A DNA stretch of 64,000 nucleotides. Origin: JBCBSZ01 sp039818945 (GTDB lineage: Bacteria; Actinomycetota; Acidimicrobiia; Acidimicrobiales; Poriferisodalaceae). The stretch covers positions 121,664 to 185,663 of the forward strand of contig JBCBSZ010000001.1 in the NCBI GenBank assembly GCA_039818945.1, written 5' to 3'. Under the pieces are notes generated by a model. That model did not search any database and was not told the DNA's origin. It saw nothing but the letters and a program-made list of their open reading frames with translations. Each line of letters opens with the position of its first letter. Position 1 is the first letter of the stretch. Below are positions 59,002 through 64,000 of this stretch, in pieces. Position numbers and translations under genes: made by a program.

Positions 59002-60665
59002 GGGCCTCGCTCCAGGCCGGGGCGCGCCCCGCCGGGCTCGGCGTACGGGGGCTCACCGTCACCGCGCCCCGGATCGGTCGACGGATCCTCGACGGCCTCG
59101 ACCTCGAGCTCGAACCGGGTGCGGTGACCGGCGTCGTCGGCGAGTCCGGCTCGGGCAAGACCACGCTCCTGCGGAGCCTGCTCGGCGCGATCGCACCGGG
59201 ACTCGTGGCGACCGGCGAGGTCGAGCTCGTCGACCCCGACCGCTCGCTGGAGCTGCTCGGCGCGTCCCGGGCGCAGCTCCGCGACGTCCGAGCTCGACGG
59301 ATCGCCTACCTGGCCCAGGACCCGGCTCGCAGCCTCACGCCGACCATGCGCATCGGCGCTGCGGTGGCCGAACGCCTTCCCCCGACCATCCGACGCGCCG
59401 ATCGAGACGCCGCCGTCCGCGATCTCCTGGAGAGCGTCGGCCTCCCCGCCGACGACGACCTGCTGCGTCGCCGTCCCTTCGCCGTGTCGGGAGGCCAGGC
59501 GCAACGCGTGGCGCTGGCCCGCGCGCTCGCCTCGTCGCCGGACGTGCTGCTCCTCGACGAGCCGACGACCGGCCTCGACGTGGTCACGCAGGCCGACGTC
59601 CTCGACGAGCTCCGACGGCAGCACGAGCGGTCGCCGAGGACGACCGTCATCGTGTCGCACGACCTCGCCGTCGTGGCCCGCCTCGCGGAGCACGTCGTGG
59701 TGCTCCGCCACGGCGAGATCGTCGAGCGCGGCCCCTGCCACGACACGCTGCGCCATCCCCGCCACGCCTACACCCGTCAGCTCGTCGAGGCGTGCCCGGA
59801 TCCGCTGGCGACCGACGGGAGCGGGCGCAACTCCCCACCGCGCGACACCGCTCCCGCGGTGCTGCGGATCGACGGCTTGGTCGCGACGCACCGCCGACCT
59901 CGCCGTCCGCCGGTCGTCGCCGCCGACGGCATCGACCTCGAGCTCCGAGCCGGTCGATGCCTCGCGCTCGTCGGGTCGTCGGGTTCGGGCAAGTCGACGA
60001 TCGCTCGCGCCGTCGTCGGCGCCCACCGCCCCGACGCCGGGACCGTGTCGCTCGACGACAGGACGGTCGCGCCGTCGTTCGGCGACCGGCCACCCAGCGA
60101 CCGGTGGCAGATCCAGCTGGTGCCGCAGGACCCGACCAGCTCGCTCAACCCGCGACGCGACGTCGGCCGCGCCGTCGCCGACGTCGTCCGGCGCTGCCGG
60201 AGCGACGTTCCGGCGGCACGGGTCGCCGACACCGTCGCCGAGCTGTTCGTCCAGGTCGGTCTCGATCCCTCGCTCATGTTGCGACGACCCGGAGCGCTGA
60301 GCGGCGGCGAGCGCCAGCGCGTCGCCATCGCCCGAGCGCTCGCGGCGTCGCCGTCGGCGCTCGTCTGCGACGAGGTGACCTCGGCCCTCGACGTCTCGGT
60401 GCAGGCGGACGTGGTGCGCTTGCTGCGGTCGCTCGTCGACGAGCAGGGTCTCGCGATGCTGTTCATCACCCACGACCTCGGCATCGTCCACGACATCGCC
60501 GACGAGGTCGCCGTGCTCCACCATGGGCGGGTGGTGGAGATCGGCGCCGTCGACGAGCTGTTGACCGCACCCGGGGACGATGTCACGAAGACGCTGCTCG
60601 CCGCCTCACCGTCGTTGTCGGCCGAGCTCGAGCGCCCCGGGACCTCCGTCCCCATCGACCGCTGA
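58998..60665 (+). CDS. Fused DppD-DppF ABC ATPase
   Basis: A 555-residue protein with two complete ATPases. The first has GESGSGKTTLL, VSGGQAQRVALARAL and LLLDEPTTGLD; the second has GSSGSGKSTIARAV, LSGGERQRVAIARAL and LVCDEVTSALDVS. A single chain replaces the usual DppD/DppF pair. The missing CC-rich FeS loop at the ends of the halves is common in such fusions. Completes an SBP-DppB-DppC-DppDF importer operon. Confidence 0.94.
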   Translation: MRASLQAGARPAGLGVRGLTVTAPRIGRRILDGLDLELEPGAVTGVVGESGSGKTTLLRSLLGAIAPGLVATGEVELVDPDRSLELLGASRAQLRDVRARRIAYLAQDPARSLTPTMRIGAAVAERLPPTIRRADRDAAVRDLLESVGLPADDDLLRRRPFAVSGGQAQRVALARALASSPDVLLLDEPTTGLDVVTQADVLDELRRQHERSPRTTVIVSHDLAVVARLAEHVVVLRHGEIVERGPCHDTLRHPRHAYTRQLVEACPDPLATDGSGRNSPPRDTAPAVLRIDGLVATHRRPRRPPVVAADGIDLELRAGRCLALVGSSGSGKSTIARAVVGAHRPDAGTVSLDDRTVAPSFGDRPPSDRWQIQLVPQDPTSSLNPRRDVGRAVADVVRRCRSDVPAARVADTVAELFVQVGLDPSLMLRRPGALSGGERQRVAIARALAASPSALVCDEVTSALDVSVQADVVRLLRSLVDEQGLAMLFITHDLGIVHDIADEVAVLHHGRVVEIGAVDELLTAPGDDVTKTLLAASPSLSAELERPGTSVPIDR

Positions 60666-60683
60666 CGCCCGCTGCCGGTCGCG

Positions 60684-61277
60684 ATGTCACTCGGCGCCGC
60701 TGCGACCGCGTTCGTCACCGTCTTCCTGGCGGAGCTCCCCGACAAGACGATGGTGGCGACGATCGTGCTGGTCGCTCGATTCCGGCGGCCCGGGCTCGTC
60801 TGGGCCGGAGCGACGGCCGCGTTCTCGGTGCACGTGACCGTGGCCGTCGTGGCCGGGAGCGCGATCGGTCGCCTCCCCGATCGGGTGGTCGGCGTCGCGG
60901 TCTTCCTGCTCTTCTCGGCCGGCGCCGTCGCGATGGCCCTGGCGGCCCGGCGCCCGGTCGATGTCGACGACGCAGAGGCCGAGGCGTCACCCGCTTCGGC
61001 GCGCCGGGTGCTGACCGGCAGCTTCGCCTTCATCGCGCTCGCGGAGTGGGGCGACCTGACCCAGCTCGCCACCGCGGGCCTGGCCGCACGGAGCGACGCA
61101 GCGGCGTCGGTGTGGGTCGGTGCGATCATCGCGCTGGCGACCGTCGCCGCCATCGCGGCGCTGACCGGCCGTCAGCTGGTCCGACGGGTGCCGATCGGTC
61201 GCATCAACCTCGTGGCCGCGGTCGTGTTCGCCTCGCTGGCCGTGTGGACGCTGATCGACGTGGTGCGCGGGCCGTAG
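60684..61277 (+). CDS. GDT1/TMEM165 (UPF0016) cation transporter
   Basis: A 197-residue, six-helix protein with both family repeats: FLAELPDKTMVATIVLV and FIALAEWGDLTQLATAGL, corresponding to ExGD(K/R)(S/T) motifs; the first is ELPDKT. Family members export Mn2+ or exchange Ca2+/Mn2+ for protons. It follows the importer operon by 18 bases and may balance divalent metals entering by it. Confidence 0.9.
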   Translation: MSLGAAATAFVTVFLAELPDKTMVATIVLVARFRRPGLVWAGATAAFSVHVTVAVVAGSAIGRLPDRVVGVAVFLLFSAGAVAMALAARRPVDVDDAEAEASPASARRVLTGSFAFIALAEWGDLTQLATAGLAARSDAAASVWVGAIIALATVAAIAALTGRQLVRRVPIGRINLVAAVVFASLAVWTLIDVVRGP

Positions 61278-61284
61278 GCGCGAC

Positions 61285-62496
61285 TCAGCGACGTAGGACG
61301 ACGACGCCGGGTCGGGGCTCGGCGACGTCGAGATCGCTGCTCACCACACGGGCCCGGACGTCATCGGCGGTGATGCGCTCCCACGAACCGGTGACGACGA
61401 CCGACCGGATGACCTCCTCACCGTCGAGCACCTCGAACGACGACTCGTAGGTGTGCGCATCGGGGGCGTGGTGGGCGGCCCGGTGGAGGTGTCGGCCGAC
61501 CCGCCGCTCCTCGACGTGCACGGCGTCGGGGTCGGGCGTGCCGGCGCCGGAGACGGTCAGCAGCGCTGCGCCACGCTCACGCAGGTGCGCGGCGGTCCAG
61601 TCGAGCACGGCGTGGCGATCATCGCTCGTGAGATGTCCGAGCATGTGCCCGGCGACGACACCGTCGACCCGGTCGGGAACCCGTTCGAGCGCGGCGGGCA
61701 CCGCATCGGCCAGCACCGTCACGCGGTCGAGGAGGCCGGCTGCCGCCAGACGGGCCATCAGCATGGCGCGCATGGTCGGGCTGGGTTCGATGGCGATGAT
61801 CTCGCAGGCGGTGCGCTCGGCGACGACGACGACCCCGGCCCCGCTGCCGGCACCGACGTCGACGATCACCCCGTCGGGCGGCAGGGCTCCGAACGCGACG
61901 GTGACGACGTCGCCGAGCTCGTCCCAGACCGCGTCCATGTGGACCTCGTGGAGCTCGGCCGTCGATGCGTAATCGTCGACTCGCCCACCCAGCTGCCGCG
62001 ATCGCCAGACCAGATCGTGCTCGGGATCGTCGCTCCGCTCGCGCCGGAGCACCGTGAGACCGTGCCGCTCGTAGAACCGGGCTGCCCGCTCGTTCGACGC
62101 GATGTGCTCCAGCAGGAGCCGGTCGTGCCCGGGCCCGATCCCGCCCTCCGCGACCTGCAACAGGCGCGGCCCGATCCCACGGTTGCGCCAGGTCGGCGCG
62201 ACGTAGAGCTTCCACACGACGGGCTCGCCGTCGAGGACGCCGCGCTCGACCAGCCCGACGAGCTCGATGTCGCCGTCGCCGCACGCCACGGCCACGTGGA
62301 CGTGGCCGAGGTCGACCGCCTCGGCCAGCGGCTGACCCCACCAGTCGAGGACGCGCCGGGCCCCCTCGGGGCCGATCAGCGGGTCGTACGTGTCGTGCAC
62401 CACCACCTCGGCGAACCGAGCGATCGCCTGCAGGTCGCGGCGACGGGCGAGCCGCAGGAGCACCCTGGGGTCATCGCGATCACCCAACGCCGGCAC
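61285..62496 (-). CDS. GNAT acetyltransferase fused to class I methyltransferase
   Basis: A 403-residue fusion from GTG 62496 (GTG 62463 is an alternative). Residues about 15-165 are a GNAT domain: VWKLYVAPTWRNRGIGPRLL binds acetyl-CoA, ERAARFYERHGL closes the fold. Residues about 185-370 form a SAM-methyltransferase (VIVDVGAGSGAGVVVVAE, IIAIEPSPTMRAML). The substrate is unknown. Its start overlaps the upstream methyltransferase gene by 17 bases. Confidence 0.82.
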   Translation of the reverse strand: MPALGDRDDPRVLLRLARRRDLQAIARFAEVVVHDTYDPLIGPEGARRVLDWWGQPLAEAVDLGHVHVAVACGDGDIELVGLVERGVLDGEPVVWKLYVAPTWRNRGIGPRLLQVAEGGIGPGHDRLLLEHIASNERAARFYERHGLTVLRRERSDDPEHDLVWRSRQLGGRVDDYASTAELHEVHMDAVWDELGDVVTVAFGALPPDGVIVDVGAGSGAGVVVVAERTACEIIAIEPSPTMRAMLMARLAAAGLLDRVTVLADAVPAALERVPDRVDGVVAGHMLGHLTSDDRHAVLDWTAAHLRERGAALLTVSGAGTPDPDAVHVEERRVGRHLHRAAHHAPDAHTYESSFEVLDGEEVIRSVVVTGSWERITADDVRARVVSSDLDVAEPRPGVVVLRR

Positions 62497-63334
62497 CCGA
62501 CACCGGAGGCTCGATCCGGCGCAACACGCTGGTGTGGAACCGGGCGCACAGCCCGATGCCCTTCTCCTGGGTGGTCGAGAACGCGGCGAGGTGCTCGACG
62601 AGGCGAGCTCGGGCCTCGCCGCCCACACCGAGCGAGTCGAAGGTCTCGAGGAGCTGCGCCCACCCACCCGACCAGCGCTCGAGCTGCTCGGCGGCATCCG
62701 CCACCGAGGCGAACCGGATCACGAGGTCGTCGGCGACCGCGGCCGCGACCTCGAACCCACCGTCCGCCGCGAACGGGCCCACGGCGGTGGTCCAGGTGCT
62801 CATGTCGGGCATCACCGGCCGCTGGGGCAGCAGCTCGAGCAGGGTGTCGGGCACCATCATCACCCCGTCGGGGTCCCAGCCGGTCACGCCGACCAGCCCA
62901 TCCGGGGCGAGCAACCGGTCGAAGCCGGCGAGTGTTGTCGGTGGGTCGGGGGCGAAGATCACCCCGAACGAGGAGGTGATCACGTCGAAGACGGCGTCGC
63001 CGATCACTTCGTCGAGCCGGTCGAAGTCGCCGATCGCGAGGCGCACCTCGACGCCGGCTTCGGCGGCGCGGTGCCGTCCGATGTCGACGAGCTCGTCGGT
63101 GAGGTCGACGCCGACGACCACCGCTCCCCGCCGCGCGGCCTCGATGGCGACCGCACCCGTCCCGGTCGCCGCGTCCAGGAGCCGCCGACCATCGATGCTG
63201 CCGGACACCTCCTCCAGCCGGTCCAGGACCGACAGCGACGCCGGTCGCACCCAGTCGCCGGCGATCTCGTACGACCCACGTCGCCACATCGCTCGACGGG
63301 GATCGATGTCCCCGCCGTCGGGCTCGCTGCTCAC
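62480..63334 (-). CDS. SAM-dependent methyltransferase
   Basis: A 284-residue class I methyltransferase: LLDAATGTGAVAIEAARRGAVVVGVDLTDEL contains motif I (shown here across residues 53-83), and FDVITSSFGVIFAPDP is motif IV. Resembles UbiE/menaquinone-type enzymes. GTG 63334 overlaps the stop of the COG0523 gene, so the three minus-strand genes are an operon. A longer in-frame extension upstream is antisense to COG0523 and rejected. Confidence 0.88.
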   Translation of the reverse strand: MSSEPDGGDIDPRRAMWRRGSYEIAGDWVRPASLSVLDRLEEVSGSIDGRRLLDAATGTGAVAIEAARRGAVVVGVDLTDELVDIGRHRAAEAGVEVRLAIGDFDRLDEVIGDAVFDVITSSFGVIFAPDPPTTLAGFDRLLAPDGLVGVTGWDPDGVMMVPDTLLELLPQRPVMPDMSTWTTAVGPFAADGGFEVAAAVADDLVIRFASVADAAEQLERWSGGWAQLLETFDSLGVGGEARARLVEHLAAFSTTQEKGIGLCARFHTSVLRRIEPPVSGAGVG

Positions 63335-63882
63335 CACTCGTGGTCGTGGGACAGGTCCCACTCGGGGAGCGGATCGGGGTACCGGGCCCAGGCCTCCATG
63401 CCCTGCTCGAACTCGGCGCCGGTCAGCACGCATCGGTCGAGGCGCGCCCGGACGGCTGCCTCGTCCATGTCGATGCCGATGAAGACGAGCTCGGTCTGGC
63501 GGTCGCCGAGGAGGGGGTCCCAGCGACACGCCAGATCGACCCGGTCCTCGTCGGACTCGAACTCCCACTCCTCCTCGGGGAGCGCGGCGTACCACGGCGC
63601 GGCCGGTTCGAGCATGACCGACAACCCGGCCTGGCTCCACAGCGCCTGCACGTCGGGGCGGCTGGCGAGCCAGAAGAAGCCCTTGCTCCGAAGCACGCCG
63701 TCCCAGTCCTCCTCCAACGCCTCGGCGAGGCGCTGGGGGTGGAACGGCCAGCGGTGCCGGTAGACGAACGACGTGATGCCGTACTCCTCGGTCTCCGGCG
63801 TCTGCTCCTCGTTGAGCGCCATGACCCAACCGGGCGCCGTCGCCGCCTCGTCCTCGTCGAACAGGCCGGTGTCGAGCACCTC
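63331..63882 (-). CDS. COG0523/CobW-family metallochaperone, C-terminal part
   Basis: The C-terminal 183 residues of a G3E GTPase metallochaperone: VLDTGLFDEDEAATAPG, TSFVYRHRWPFHPQRLAEAL, LRSKGFFWLASRP, and DRQTELVFIGIDMDEAAV are all family blocks. The N-terminal GTPase half should continue upstream, but beyond 63882 the minus strand turns into sequence whose plus strand encodes the preceding part of the same protein. The reading frame is therefore broken by an inverted junction. Members deliver zinc, cobalt or other metals; it heads the methyltransferase operon. Confidence 0.85.
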   Translation of the reverse strand, partial: EVLDTGLFDEDEAATAPGWVMALNEEQTPETEEYGITSFVYRHRWPFHPQRLAEALEEDWDGVLRSKGFFWLASRPDVQALWSQAGLSVMLEPAAPWYAALPEEEWEFESDEDRVDLACRWDPLLGDRQTELVFIGIDMDEAAVRARLDRCVLTGAEFEQGMEAWARYPDPLPEWDLSHDHEW

Positions 63883-64000
63883 GAGCGGGTGGTCGCTGCC
63901 GTTCGCCAGCTCAACCCCCGCGCCCGGCTCGTCGTGGCGGAGCGAGGCGACGTCCCGTTGGGCGAGGTGCTCGACACCGGCCTGTTCGACGAGGACGAGG
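63846..64000. repeat. Perfect inverted repeat reaching the window edge
   Basis: Arms 63846-63882 and 63964-64000 are exact reverse complements over 37 bp with an 81-base loop. The right arm runs to the end of the window and may continue. Both arms encode the VLDTGLFDEDE segment of COG0523, on opposite strands. Confidence 0.95.
63883..64000 (+). pseudogene. COG0523/CobW fragment on the opposite strand
   Basis: Plus-strand codons from 63883 read ERVVAAVRQLNPRARLVVAE, then RGDVPLGEVLDTGLFDEDE, the normal COG0523 sequence immediately before and into the segment encoded on the minus strand at 63846-63882. The fragment continues past the window. It shows that the gene folds back on itself here rather than running on. 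Confidence 0.85.

Noticed and set aside
63880..63999. Open minus-strand continuation of COG0523 to the window end
   Set aside because: The continuation matches no family sequence, whereas the plus strand of the same bases does, so it is antisense to the folded-back fragment.

Overview
The window is about 64 kb of very GC-rich DNA. It looks like an actinobacterial chromosome, most likely class Acidimicrobiia or a close relative. This is inferred from the G/C-rich third codon positions, frequent GTG starts, many stop/start overlaps of the ATGA or GTGA type, TANNNT -10 elements a few bases upstream of start codons (leaderless transcripts), and lipoproteins with long Thr/Ala/Asp linkers. I see no rRNA, tRNA, CRISPR array or insertion sequence. 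It reads as one well-packed chromosomal or MAG contig.

Layout. 0-7.7 kb: a cytochrome P450, a secreted glycosidase-like lipoprotein, a TetR/ABM-monooxygenase divergent pair with twin operators, a SulP transporter paired with a GntR regulator, and an orphan glycine-betaine-type binding lipoprotein. 7.7-16.3 kb: two convergent operons of membrane phosphoryl-transfer proteins. The plus operon holds a degenerate PAP2 domain fused to a kinase, a lipoprotein and a free-standing PAP2 phosphatase. The minus operon holds a membrane-anchored ribbon-helix-helix-like protein, a 1255-residue PEP-synthase/rifampin-phosphotransferase-like enzyme fused to a membrane PAP2 domain, and a PhoD-like phosphatase. 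This is the least conventional locus in the window. 16.5-27.6 kb: regulators and signalling, with a TetR/SRPBCC pair, a MalT-type LuxR regulator with a small protein, a lactonase-like metallohydrolase and a response regulator, then an SMR exporter, a membrane protein, a two-component system and a serine hydrolase.

27.6-39.3 kb: catabolic and redox genes, including a PhyH dioxygenase/MFS/SDR operon, a KstD-like flavoprotein, an HpaB-family flavoprotein, a halohydrin-dehalogenase-like SDR, an SRPBCC protein, and a haloalkane-dehalogenase-like lipoprotein fused to a DUF1330-like domain, with two TetR regulators. The two dehalogenase-like genes lie about 1.4 kb apart, which suggests a dehalogenation locus.

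39.3-51.8 kb: a cobalamin locus. A cobalamin riboswitch on the minus strand leads a seven-gene overlapping operon: btuF, btuD, cobO, a 2Fe-2S ferredoxin-like protein, a FhuF-like 2Fe-2S protein, cobN and a fused ChlI/ChlD subunit. Divergent cobB appears to start at CTG behind a near-perfect Shine-Dalgarno sequence. btuC follows convergently. 51.9-61.3 kb: a probable metal or metallophore uptake region with a heterodimeric IrtAB/YbtPQ-type ABC pair, divergent from an oligopeptide/nickel-type ABC importer and a GDT1-family cation transporter. 61.3-64 kb: GNAT-methyltransferase fusion, methyltransferase and a COG0523 metallochaperone. The last gene is interrupted by a perfect inverted repeat that turns its sequence back on itself at the window edge; this is either a foldback assembly artefact or a real inversion.
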